A program made the position numbers and the translations under genes. Of a stretch of DNA of 64,000 bases, positions 12,179 to 23,629 are shown piece by piece. The notes under the pieces were generated by a model. It saw only the letters and a list, made by a program, of their open reading frames with translations, was not told the DNA's origin and did no database searches. Numbering within the stretch: position 1 is the first letter of the stretch; each line of letters opens with the position of its first letter. This stretch comes from Ectocarpus siliculosus (Eukaryota > Sar > Phaeophyceae > Ectocarpales > Ectocarpaceae), in NCBI GenBank assembly GCA_000310025.1, contig FN649737.1, forward strand, positions 121,409-185,408, read 5' to 3'.

Positions 12179-13074
12179 CAGTCGAGGCCCCTCCTATAGT
12201 GCGGGTATGTATGGTATGTGCCAAGCGCTTTGACCCGCATTGCTTACAGCGGGGCACGATGATATGATTCACGCCTGATTAGTGCGGGAAGACGCACTAA
12301 TTATTAATTTATTCAGGGTTCTCCGTGCAGCCAATAGTAGTGCGGGAAGGCGCACTATCACGATACCATCATTGGTATAGAACACGTACGTACAGGATGA
12401 ATCGAAGGCCTTTGCAGGTGGCACAGGAGCAGCATGATGACGAGATGCCGTATGTGGTTTACCTGGCGATGTAAGCAGTGTACGCAACACCGAGGGGTAA
12501 AATATTCGACTCGTTTGGCGTCTGCAGGACAGTCTGCATTCGTTAGTGGATGGTAGGAGTAAGGAGAGAAAACAACAACAGCATGTATTTTGCCAACACT
12601 GCGTAGCGGTGATGCCACATCCAAGAACAGACCACTGGACATTTTAGATGTGGTCCATGACATGCTGCGGATTGTACGCTGGTAGCGAAGGTGTGTCGTT
12701 CCACTCTGTGTAATGACTCATTGTATACATTCATGAAACAAATGTTCACAGGAAAAATCCACCACTCACTGGTGCGAGGCAAAGATCATCTGCACAACGA
12801 CCAACCTTCAACCTTGCCAAAAAAACACGAATCACGCCCGTCCACACAACTTTCAACACGACCCAGAACTCCAGACTCCCACAGATACGACAAGGAACGG
12901 GGGAATACCCCAGAGACAAAGAGCACACCAACAAGGACCCAGCCTCTCAGCTTTCCCCACAACGTCTGTCTGCGGGGCTCGGTGGGTTGCACGCACAAAG
13001 AAACAAGTGTGCAGGAAGTGACTCGAAGAAAATACTGCATGTATGTACTGCTGCTGTAGCTCATCCCCACATTT
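12179..13074. other. Spacer between the two duplication units
   Basis: Unique sequence between unit A and unit B. No gene is recognised. It holds two near-identical small hairpins (see 12278-12357). Confidence 0.5.
12278..12357. repeat. Pair of small hairpins
   Basis: Two perfect stems with 6-base loops: 12278-12301 (ATTAGTGCG, loop GGAAGA, CGCACTAAT) and 12338-12357 (TAGTGCG, loop GGAAGG, CGCACTA). They sit in the same orientation, 60 bases apart, in the spacer between the ZIP copies. Confidence 0.6.
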
Positions 13075-13599
13075 GTGCCAAAAAACCCGGTCCACCCCCC
13101 GATGACGCCGCATGACGAGCATCGTCCGCTACACCACCAAACGTCTAAATGATGGGGGGGCTACAAGTAAGTAGCTCAAAATCGCCGAAACGAAAGAAAG
13201 AGTCCCGGGCTTCCGCGCTCACCACTGCCATGTACGTAGACATATCGACAAACAACGAATAGTAGAAAGCGTGGAAACCTGTAACCTGGAGGGTGGGTGG
13301 TGGCGCCCAAACTCAACAGGGTATGGCGTCAACTACGTAACGACTAAATACTGTACGGCCTGCACTCACTCTCAAGCGGACGAACACCTACATGAACGAA
13401 CCCTCAAGCACAAAATAGCTACTACACGTTGTCAGACACAACAGTTCGCATCCCTGACGGCAAGGGTGGGTGTTGGCCGCCTGCTATCGTCTGCTCCAGG
13501 CGCTGTCAGAGGTGTATCTCAGTTGAGGTGTTCTATAAACCACACGATTGAGACTGCGCTTCCCACCCCTTCGCGTCAGCTGAGACGTTGACAACAATA

Positions 13600-13775
13600 T
13601 ACGGCAGGCGGCGCTTTTTAAGTCTGAACCTCAAAAACCGCATCCAAGACGACATTCACAACCTCTCGAAAAAGGAGCAGCTACACGGCAGGCGTCGCTT
13701 GCATCGAAGACGACGTCCACAAATTCTCGAACAAGGAGCGAGTACAAGGCAGGCGTCGCTTTCCAAGTCTACAAC
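13600..13775. repeat. Triplicated block 3' of ZIP B
   Basis: Three imperfect copies of a ~70-base block containing GGCAGGCGTCGCTT lie downstream of ZIP B (near 13606, 13689 and 13755). The matching flank of ZIP A (near 4830-4870) has a single copy (AAGGCAGACGTCACATTTTT), showing a local tandem expansion in unit B. Confidence 0.6.
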
Positions 13776-14201
13776 CTAACAGCAGCATTATCTAGGCGAA
13801 GAATATCGTCCTGACGTCTCCTACACAAGCCGCGTTCCCCAAACGGCATAGACTATAATCCCCTGATTGAACCAAAATCGTGCCTATCCTATCCAACCCA
13901 CCACCACCCCGCCGTCCGAACCACGCGTTTGACTTAACTTATGTACACTGGCAAAAAAACACAATCACTGTTATACGGAAGAAAAGCGGTCTTCCCGTGA
14001 GCACGCAGTTTTCTCATTGGTAAAATAACAAAAAAAACTCGCGGGGCAATCTTTTTCAAAGATGGCCAACCAGAAAGCTGCGTCCCAATCATCTTCTCTG
14101 GTGAATCTCTCTTGAATGCTATATTAGAGCTCGCTCACTTCACCCCAACAGACCACAGACACGCCGAAAAAAAACCATACCGCAGACCGAACCAAACCGG
14201 A

Positions 14202-17200
14202 TCACCCCACGAGCCACCCCACCCCCGTCGCGACCAAGAATCCCAGCACCAGGGACCCCATCTTGCTCCAACCGTTCTCCGTAGAAGCGAGCTCCGGCGG
14301 GAGAACCTCCATCAAGGAAACATAGAGGAAAGTTCCCGCGGCCAGCGCTACGCACACGGCACCGCCCGAGTCGTTATCGGCGTCCTGTTGGATGATGGCT
14401 CCAATGAGGATACCCAGGGGGGTCATGGCGGAGAAGGCGAGGATGTACAGGGTGACCTGCTTTGCGTGGACGCCGCTCTGGAGTAGGGCGGCGCCTAGCG
14501 CGTACCCGGCGATCCCCTGGTTTGAAAGGAAGCATGATTTTGTGTTGGGTGGGTGGGTGGGTGGGTGGGGGGGTTAAGACTGTGCATCAAATCATCCTGA
14601 GCCTCGTTCTGTTTGGGGTGTGCTATGTATACGCAGGCCTTAGCGGTTAGACCACGGGCCATGGGTGGGTCGTGGGCGCACTCATGTATAATAGAAGCAT
14701 GCCAAACCACACAATATGTGCATGCAGTCGTTACACCATACACCTCGCATCCCTTCACTATTGTAAAAATGCCGGCATGGGGAGGGGGGAGTCACTTTGG
14801 TGATAATTGTTGCTCTGCTCGACATCGGCCGCACCGACGTTCCACTGCTATACCTCTCTCTCAAAAACGGTCATGTTCGAGGCGGTTGACTCGCTTTTCA
14901 CGCGGATACATCATCCCTGCAGAATGACAAGGGTATCCCTCCTAATCCGTGCCGAAGGGTTGGAACAATTATTACCCCGTTTCTCGGCGCGAGATCATTC
15001 GTACCGTTCAAAATCGAAAAGCAAAAATAATCAAGGTGGCCTTGGTGAGCCTGACGCGGGAATCGCCCTGATTCGGCCCTCTACAGTTGTGAACTTCGTT
15101 CTCCGTTTCCTACTCACAGAAACTCCCACCCTATGCCCCTCCTCTACGTTCAAACTTTTGTAGCCCACGATTTGTGTCCAACCTCTCATCCGTCACCCAC
15201 GCGTGCCAATGTGCGTTGCGGGAACCTTGAAGCTACAAATCAATTTCGCAAACATAAACCGTAGGTTGATATTTCGCTTCACCTATGGCCGTCTTAGCTC
15301 ACCTGAGGCAGGCATCTTCCTCCTGATCACATCTCGTTACATGCCTTGCCAAGAACTAAAAACCAACCAGAGTAAAACCAAAAAACGAGCGCCACACACA
15401 GAGAGCTCACATCGACATGCAAGACTGGTTGTTACCTTCACGCAAAACACGCAAACGATATTTACGTAGACGCGAAAAATAGTATCTACCATATGGTCTA
15501 ACATAACAACTCAAACAAGGCTTCTAATTCTTCGACTTAAGGGTTTAAACTCAACAACACCGCAGGGAGGTGCGAATCTCCAACGCTGTCTTCACAGGCG
15601 TTCCACTCAGGCAACGGCCACAGATATGGGGCGGTGTGTACGATCACCGGACAGGCTGTGATGTTCGGTGAAGAGGCACAATCTCTAGATGAGATGGGGA
15701 CAGAAGTGAGGAGTGCGAGGTGTGCGAGGGTACGCCCTCGCGCCCCTCTCGGACACAAGTCACGGTCAACGACCCGAGGAAGCCTCGTGGAAGACGGCTT
15801 TAGGTTCTTCGTAACGTTGCACGCTTTCTCGTGGCTCGGAGCGTTGGCGACATCGACATCGCTCCGAAGGACAATCTTGAGAAGAGAAAGTGGGGAACGT
15901 TCTCCACGGTCGAAGGATTTGTGGCGAAACACGTGGGTAGGTTGGCTTCGTAGAGTCGTGACCCACAGATTCCTTCAAAAAACACTTGTCAGAAAAAATA
16001 CGTCTATACATTCCATCAAAGAAAGACCACCCATTCGAGAAAATGCCACATTCGAAGGCCCGTGCTGAACGCGAAATTTGCGGTGAGTGAGAAAAAAATC
16101 AGCCAAGTACTGCTCGTTTCCTTTCGCTCTCAGCGTACCTTGTGAACTCCGATCGCGAAGAGCAAATCGTAAGCCTTCGTGGCCTCGGCGCCGACTCCCA
16201 GCCCTTCCATCACCGAGTGCACCGACAACGCCAACAGGAGAGCCAGGCGCACCCACACCCCGTCGCCTTCCTCCCCCAGCCCGTGCGCATGCGCCCCCCG
16301 AAGGTGATCCCCGTCACCGCTATGGTCATCATTCGTGTGCCCCCCTCGCACCACCGCCTCTTCCGAATCGCCCATGGCGGAGTAACCCAGAAGAGCCTTC
16401 GGTGAAATAGCGGCCATCTACTTGTGCAAAGAGCGGGGCGGAGTATGGAACAGGGGACAGGGCGGAAGGAAGCGCCGGCGGGATAGGAGGGGCTCAACAC
16501 GGATTAGGCGGAAGGAAGCGCGGAGTGGGATAGAGTGGAAAAGGAGGACCTCAAGACGGGCGGGCTCTTCTCCCCTACAAGGACTGAATGTTGGTTGAGA
16601 ACAGCACTGCTCAAGTCTCTCGCGTCGTGGATGTCAACTTAGGTACGGTAGTGCGCTTCCTACTTCTGATGACACCGGTAATGTGTTATTGTTACGGGCC
16701 GACACGAGCCCTAAAACAGAAAATTACTCTAATGATCATCAAGGGAAACTGCGACACAAGATTCCAACACACTACACACCCCTATACACCAAAGCCACAT
16801 CCGGTTGTAATTGTTTGAGAAGCCAAACAGTTGCAGACAGGGTGTGTTGTCTTGCGTTGGTAGTCAACAGCAACCGATAGCAGTAGTAAGGTGCGAGGGA
16901 ACAAAAACACCTACAACGTTGGTTGTGATGCAATCTCTTTCTTCAGCACAGACCAAAAATATCACAACGATCGAGGGCTTTTCATCCGTGCAAATTGACA
17001 AAAAGACAAGACCTACTTTTCGCTCAGCCCCGTGCGAACAAAGACGGCGACCGACAGATTCCATTTACACCAACTTGCACCAACAACACAGAATACGATG
17101 CCTTGTCCGGTATCTATTAGACATCCTCCCCGCGTTGGTTCAACTCACGACCTCTGCTAAGTCTTCTGAGTCGGTGTTCCGATGGCTCCCGCCGTTCACT

Positions 17201-18527
17201 CCCTGTCCTTGGCCGAAACTGTTTAGGCCCTCCGCGCTTGGTGGCTCCTGCAGAAACAAAAAAACAAAAAGGACGGAAAGAAAAAACACAAAAAATGAGG
17301 TGCAGAGGGGGTGCCTGTTTAGTGCCCATTGAATAGTGCCAATGCCCGGAATAGTGCCGATGCTCGGCGGGCACACACTGAATGAATTGCCAATTCATTT
17401 GTCAGTACTTTGAACAGTGCCGGTCCGGTTTAGCACCGGTGAATTTTCTGGGCACATGCCGGCACTACACAGGAACCCCCTCTGTGAAAATAGAGCATTG
17501 GGTCGGCAGGCCAGCGCGAGGGCGACATGGAAGGGTAGCGTCAAGCTGTGTATGTATGTAATGGCTGCAACAGCGGGTGCGAGGGACTGACTCGTCGCAA
17601 GCACGGTGTGGGAAAACTTGCATCATACAAAGCCCCCCCGCGACAGAACGACACAGCTAGCTCTCCCCTCAAAACTCCTGCTTCCTCGCAAGAAGTGAAA
17701 GGGAGTGGAGACCATGGCACCCTACAGCACCTCGACGGCGGCGACGGCCCGACATGACGTGAGCATGCGTCAAGCTTTCCCCCTCTCCCGTCCCACCCCA
17801 GCACCAAAGCTTCATTCATAATTCAGAGTGTACCAACACCAGTATCGCACACAAGGACGTTGGTGAACGCTAACATTGCCTCGGCATTCTTCGTTTGTCG
17901 CAACAGGGAATCGGACAACCTCCTTAGAGTTACACTATTTCAAGCATATCCTACTAATAATAGCTGCAACTTGGACATGTGCCGTGTTTCACTATTAACC
18001 ATCGCTCAAACACAGAATTTCAGCCGGGAATGTAAGAGATCCAATCCATCATCATGATCACACAGCAAGAAGGGTTCGACTCCTCCCCCTACCCACCCCT
18101 CCTGCCGTGCTTGCTTTCCTTCGATCGAACGGAGTTGTACAAAATACGGTATGAGCCGCGAGCGAACATGCGGAACGAACCCTGGGCGTGATGTCACGTA
18201 GCGAGCGTGCTCCTCGACAAGACTGTTGATCTCCTCACCGTGGGCACCAGGCTGTGGCCCCCCTTTCTCCCCTTCTTGCTTCTGGCGTGGGATATCGATA
18301 CCCCTTGGTCTATGAATAGAACCTAAGGCAGAAGAGAACAAGCAGGAGCACCGGACGCACCACGAGCGCGGGACGAAAACAAAGGAAATAGTTAGTTGTG
18401 GAATCGAACTATATATTTGTGGCAATACATGTGTGCAGTACATCAATATCCAACGATTTATGCTCCCCGACGTCAGGGAAGACCGTTTCTAAAACAGATC
18501 GAGAAACCTGCAGTACCACCGCCGTCC

Positions 18528-18565
<38 letters not shown>

Positions 18566-21559
18566 GCACATCAGGGGGCCGGCAACCGGAGCCGTCATTG
18601 ATTGAGAGGTATGTATCGCTGGGTGCATCGCCCGGGTACCAAGCCAACTCCAAAATCCATCTGGTCAACCGGGGGAGCCGGGGCTGCCGTTGATTCGATG
18701 CATAGAAGAGCAATCAATCCACAACGGGGCTCCGAAAGCTGCTCGACTCGATTCACTCATCTCACCAAGAGGAACCCGAAGGAGCATAAGAAGCCTGCCC
18801 ATGGAAACACGTCGCCCCAAGCGTCGTTCAGCGTCTCGCTGCTCTCAGGCAACATATGCACCTGCAGGCATGAACAAAAATACAATGAAATGAATGATAG
18901 TCGACGATCGACGGACCGATCGACAAAAAAAAACAAGGAGGGGGGGGGGGGGGGAGGATAGACGACCGTAGCGCAAATTTGAAAAAGTCGACGACAGCAG
19001 TCAAACGCTGTCTATTGGAGTCTAATTTTCATGAACAGCTTCGCCGAAAACTGCTGTAGATCCTATCAATAGTACACTCAGCGCCGGAAACTTCGAAAAC
19101 CTGCCATCAGATCTATAGCTATGTGCAACCACTGCCACTACATGGGGGTGAAATCCCTGAAGAACGATTGTGCGTCTCAACGAACGGCGTTTTTCCCAGA
19201 ATGTCCTGAACTTCGGTTTCAGAGGCTACACTGGCTTCCGAAATTTCGAAATATGCACGTCGTATCGATTTCTCGACCAGCCCCCCTTTTTGGTGCCCAT
19301 GGCGAGATTCGACGCCGCATGTTCACCACCGAGACGCTCGATCATCCATGGACTACTGTACTGCTGTGTGTACGTGTACCCAGCAACAGAAAAAAGCGGC
19401 GGGATACATACGGCCGGAAGATTAAACTCGGCGTCCGCCAATCAGCGGCCTCTATTTGACTTGGCGTCTTGTCTATTTTCGAGTAGCTTTGGTATTTACG
19501 CCGCAACTCGCAACGCAAAAGGGACACCGATGACAAACCGCAACCTCAACCTTGCACCTAGCTAGGGAGCTGGAGCNNNNNNNNNNNNNNNNNNNNNNNN
19601 NNNNNNNNNNNNNNNNNNNNNNNNNNNNNNNNNNNNNNCTCCCTAGGTTTTTTCGCAACCGCAATCCACCCCCGGAGCACGCAGCAGCGCAAACTCATAG
19701 CCAATATTCAGGGAGGAGGATGACTACATAAAATACCACGCACCAGCCCTGCGATCCGGGTGTGTGTACGTGTGCACCTCTGTCTCCACGTCCCCCCCTC
19801 GCACCAGACTATAACCTCACGTAATTAAGGAATAATAAAAACATACACAGAAAGACTACCCATTCGAGGTATACCCACAGTCCAACGGGATGTGGTGGAG
19901 TCGTTTCAGTGAGTGGAGGGAAACCGGCTGGGTACTGGACTTATTTCGAGTCTTTTAAAAGTCTATACACTGATGATTTATACCAGTGATGCCAGCTGGT
20001 GCTAAGTACAAAAACATCTGTATAGGTAACTTCCATTTTACAATACATCCCCTGTAGTTCTCTACTGGGTCAACGACAAAATATCGGGGAGAATCCCTCC
20101 GTTGTGTCGTGTATTGTAAAATGTAACCTTCACAGGGGGGGACACGGCGCAGTGTCTATTGACAGCTTGCTGGTTTATTGAACATATTAGGAATAATATT
20201 GCAAAAATCATGGAAGATGGAACGAAGTCTACAGCAGTACATCACTCGTTTTGCAAATCTACAGATTTTTGAATTTCACGGACAGCAGGTGTTTCCCGCC
20301 GTTTTTTGAATTTACAAACCGTATTTGATCCTTTGGGGTAACGTATCAGTGATGTTTACAGCAGTAGATGACGCAATGTGATGGTGCATCGGCAATTCTG
20401 CAACTGTTATCAAACGGTTGGAGTGATTCCACACAACGAATATGTGGCAGAAACAGCAGTGACGACGTGTCGGTACCGTAACGTTGCGAGTCAGCGCACA
20501 GGGGTGCGATCGATTTTCAAAGCGTGATTTCTCCACGACCAGGATGGTGCGAGCGCCCAACTGATGCTTCTCAGGAAAGCTCTCGATGAGATATTTCCAA
20601 AACCGCCCTTTTTGACAGTGGTAGCCTCCTGGTTGTGGAGAAAATGCGTTGAAAATCGTTCGCACACCTGTGCGCGGACTCGCATCCCTACGGTATTTGG
20701 AAATTAGCTTATATCCTTTCTGCAGGAGTATTATAATAGTACGAGTTTTGCCTGTGAGATCACAGCCAGTGGGACACGCTGAACCCGCGTACAAGCACGA
20801 CGCACCAGCACTATACCGGCACCCGGCAATATTCGACCGGCACGATGCATACGACAGCAGTAAACAGGGCCCGCAATGCATACTACAGCATTACAAACAT
20901 CAATACATTTCCTCGTCATTTGTCGTTGGAGATGCGTCCCCGGGCGGCAAGTCTACTGTGCTACTGCTGCTGCAGGGTATTTTCTTGCTGGCGGCGTCGG
21001 CTTTGCTGCTCTGTCTGGCGTTCCCTTTCCTCCTCTTCGTCCGCGGTGTTCGACGTGTCAACAATCGTGTCAACTTGTCGACGCATCCGGTATCCGACGG
21101 CGTCAACTCACAAACAGCAAACAGGACAATTGGAAGCTTACCGCTTTCCGACGGCGTCGACCCACAAGCAGCACAACTGGAAGGCTACTGTACAGCCGTA
21201 CTGCTACCGGTAGATTGGGATGATCACGAAGCAATTACGCACGGCTTGACTATCGACTATTGCTGTTGTGTACCAAAATAACGAGACCGACCGATAGAGG
21301 AAGCTGTTCGCCCCCCTTCCTACAGTCCGTTGGATGAGGGCCACTTGACTGCTGTCTGTCTGATTCTCACCATTGCCGTAGAGAAGAAGATTCCGCCCGC
21401 TGCCATGTTGAGGCACGACACCACCATCTCGCCGACATTTTGCAGACGCTGAGGCAGGAGACCTCCGAACAGCGCTATCGAGAAAAGGATCAGAGCAGCT
21501 GTGGCCTTGAACACGTCCGCCGAAGGCTCTCCATTAGACTCTACACTGCTGCTGTTCAT
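14202..21559 (-). CDS. ZIP-family metal transporter, copy B (5 exons)
   Basis: Paralog of the 5303-11922 gene, 320 residues. Exons on the minus strand: 21559-21371, 18861-18766, 18322-18239, 16417-16139, 14516-14202. Donors and acceptors are canonical and every intron is phase 0, as in copy A. Exons 2, 3 and 5 have exactly the same lengths as in A (96, 84, 315). Exon 1 is two codons longer, and exon 4 is 47 codons shorter because most of the His/Gly-rich loop is missing: GAHAHG remains where copy A has a four-His run. The metal-path residues HSVMEG (about 190-195), HK at the end of exon 4 and MEVLPPE are all kept and the frame is intact, so the gene looks functional. The shorter loop suggests altered metal sensing or regulation; that is inference. 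Confidence 0.9.
15537..16000. mobile_element. Insertion in ZIP B intron 4, absent from ZIP A
   Basis: Copies A and B align on both sides (A near 6645-6670). Copy B carries about 460 extra bases starting near TTAAGGGTTTAAACTCAACA. No recognisable transposase or clear terminal repeats were seen, so the class is unknown. Deletion from copy A is the alternative. Confidence 0.4.
17303..17484. mobile_element. MITE in ZIP B intron 3 with empty site in ZIP A
   Basis: A 182-base element with 24-base terminal inverted repeats. The left end begins CAGAGGGGGTGCCTGTTTAG and the right end is the near-complement, ending CCCCCTCTG. A TG flanks both sides (17301-17302 and 17485-17486). Copy A has the uninterrupted sequence GAGGTAAAAATG near 7845-7856. 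The interior repeats AGTGCC-type motifs and does not code. Confidence 0.75.
18533..18561. repeat. (AG)n microsatellite in ZIP B intron 2
   Basis: Counterpart of the run at 8884-8912 in copy A, at the same place in intron 2. Confidence 0.85.
19577..19638. other. Assembly gap (62 N) in ZIP B intron 1
   Basis: A run of N inside intron 1 of ZIP B. Flanks read GGGAGCTGGAGC and CTCCCTAGG. Copy A is continuous at the corresponding position (about 9880-9900), so little sequence is likely to be missing. Confidence 0.95.
19823..20370. mobile_element. ~545-base insertion with foldback in ZIP B intron 1
   Basis: Copy A reads CACGTAATGTGACGGTG without interruption near 10074. In copy B the two halves of this sequence are split by about 545 bases. 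The insert contains an inverted repeat with arms sharing CATTTTACAATACA (about 20030-20048 and 20113-20131). It has no coding frame of note. Confidence 0.6.
20477..20692. mobile_element. Foldback/MITE element, family 1 copy 2
   Basis: Same family as 2397-2613 but in reverse orientation: the inverted arms (GCGCACAGGGGTGCG, and CGCACACCTGTGCGCGGACT) and the core AAAACCGCCC and ATGAGAT motifs match. It is flanked by GTAC (20473-20476) and GTAT (20693-20696), an imperfect target duplication. It lies in ZIP B intron 1; ZIP A near 10165 lacks it. Confidence 0.65.
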
Positions 21560-22000
21560 GGTGGAAACTTGCGTTCTGCTGGTGTGTCTGTTTGGGCCGC
21601 AACCGCAAGTGCAGTTGTGCGGGGGGTTCTCCACACGAGAAAGGAGAACCATAGGTATACCCCCAAAAGATTCTGCGGACTCCCTCTCGGCCAGCGTCCA
21701 CATTGATTGTGTGTGGTGTGTTGTTTGTGTTACCCTTCTCTCACTGGCCAAGGTCGACCAGCCTGATTACGGATGGAGCCAGAAACTTCGTGAGAGCTTT
21801 GTTCACCTTGACTGCAAAGCCAGAGCGAAAATTTCAGGTAGGCAACAGCAGTAGTATAGAGATGTACATCATCATGACGTTGCGGCTACAGCAGTAGACA
21901 ACTGTAGCAGTAGACAACTGCTGTAGATGTTGGCAGGAACTCTGTCTGGACATCGTCGCCACAGTGTGCACGATCGCGCTCGTCGTATGCTCGGTGTACA

Positions 22001-22019
22001 CACGAGTGATTCTACGTTG
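22001..22019 (-). promoter_or_regulatory. Conserved upstream block of ZIP B
   Basis: Identical to 12108-12126 upstream of ZIP A. It lies about 440 bases upstream of the ZIP B start codon, farther than in A because of intervening divergence. Confidence 0.35.
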
Positions 22020-22072
22020 ATGTGTAGCATGAAAAAACGTATGCGTGAAGAAAAACCTCAACAAACGTGATA

Positions 22073-23629
22073 TTACACTACGGAGTAATTATTGCGCGAA
22101 ACCGCCCTGTGACTGCAGCAAAAAATGTCACTCACGCACTATTGTACACGTGAGTGTTAAATAGTGCTGTGAAGACTTCAACACGCCCCCTCGACTTTGG
22201 TTATATCTCAAACAGGTATTCTCTCTCTCATTGTATGACAGTGTGTATTTCCTAAAAAATGTCAGTCTCCTTGAGCCGGTTTTCCTCCGCACTGACTCAA
22301 GACTTGAACAACAGTTCGACACATCCCTTGCGTGAATCTTTACCTTGCGTCTTTCTCATACCTCCCTGTAAGGGACACGGAGGAGGATCGCTGTATGTGC
22401 ATCTATTCCCGCCACGAAATCATGCTCGACGCATAAAGTCGTGCGGACCGGATCTTTTTTCGCGGGGACGTGCTCCGCGAAGATACTGCAGAGCCTGGCG
22501 AACCGAAGTTGAAACCGGCTACAGCTGTTGTATGCATACAGATAGAGCCCGCACTAAAGAACTTCGAGTTTTGGCGGGGGCTGGGGTTCTTGCAATAGTT
22601 CTTCTTGCGGCCTACAAATGGCCACGGCATAGATTATAGTGTAGGGATTCTTAACCGGGCTCACAAAACGGTACTCAAGTCCTTATGTTCAACTTGATGT
22701 TGATGTTCATTTTGATGTTGAGCATGCCTCATGAACTCCTTCACTGCCAAGTTCTTAAGTAGCTGCCAAGTTCTTGACTGCCAAGTCCTTCACTGCCAAC
22801 TTCTTGAGTGCGGGAGCTCTCTGTAGAGCTGCCCTCCCTTTCGCTGGTTCCTACTAATAGATAATAGTACGAGAGAGCGGGCATAGAAAAGCCCATATTC
22901 TCGGTTGAAACATGTCTCATCCTTCCAACGACAGCTGCAGGTGAAGCTGATTGCATGCGCCCACAATCCTACTCATTCATGCTACTCGTTCCCGTGCGTA
23001 ATGTGTGTCACGGCTGTCCGTGTCATGCCGGGGAGGCTCGAAACCAACGTCTCAAAGGGGGATCTTTTGGTATCGGTTGCGGCGGGGTTGTGTTCAGGTG
23101 CTGTCGTTCCACCTTAGACGTGTCGTCGTTGTTCTGGGTAGAAGCAACGTCGTCTGTGCCTTCCATGCACATGTATCAATAATCACATGCAAACCGTTCA
23201 CAGGGACGAGTAAGGATGCCAGCCAGAGGCCGCACCTCTTCCACCAACCCTCTCCATAAATTCCTACCATTGCCTTTGCCACGATCGTAGGGCCGCTCTA
23301 TAGCTGTCCCGGTATGTCAGATACGCCCTACATTTGCAATCTATTTGCAACCTATCCATCCGTCGCAATTCCACCTGTTATTACGCGGCCGTGACCGGGA
23401 TTGATCAACTGCAGACTCCAGGCATAAGTGCTGTGGCCCAATTGCACCACAGTCAGTTGTTGACAGGCCCTTATTTACGCGGGGCATACCGCGATTCGTT
23501 GTACACGGCAGTTGTCTTGTTTCAACCAAAGATGCTACAATATCGCCTGTTGAAACCGAGGGTCGCCAGCCTATCGACGTTCCCATTGTTGTACCTGGCC
23601 GCTGCCCCCGACTCCCACCCGCATCCACC
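22073..23629. other. Intergenic, with a dispersed repeat
   Basis: No gene is recognised. About 22540-22840 carries a repeat-rich stretch: ATACAGATAGAGCCCGCACT followed by several TGCCAAGTTCTT units. Similar GCCCGCACT-containing stretches occur at about 30125, 43780 and, more weakly, 44690. The last few hundred bases are the presumed promoter/5' UTR of the F-box gene. Confidence 0.45.

Larger units (their letters stand above)
13075..22072. repeat. Segmental duplication unit B (ZIP locus)
   Basis: Direct-repeat partner of 4255-12178. It is about 1 kb longer because of insertions absent from unit A: about 15537-16000 in intron 4, 17303-17484 in intron 3, 19823-20370 in intron 1 and 20477-20692 in intron 1. 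Confidence 0.85.

Noticed and set aside
15537-15932. Open frames on both strands in the ZIP B intron 4 insertion
   Set aside because: Overlapping frames of similar length on both strands without domain signal; treated as non-coding insertion.
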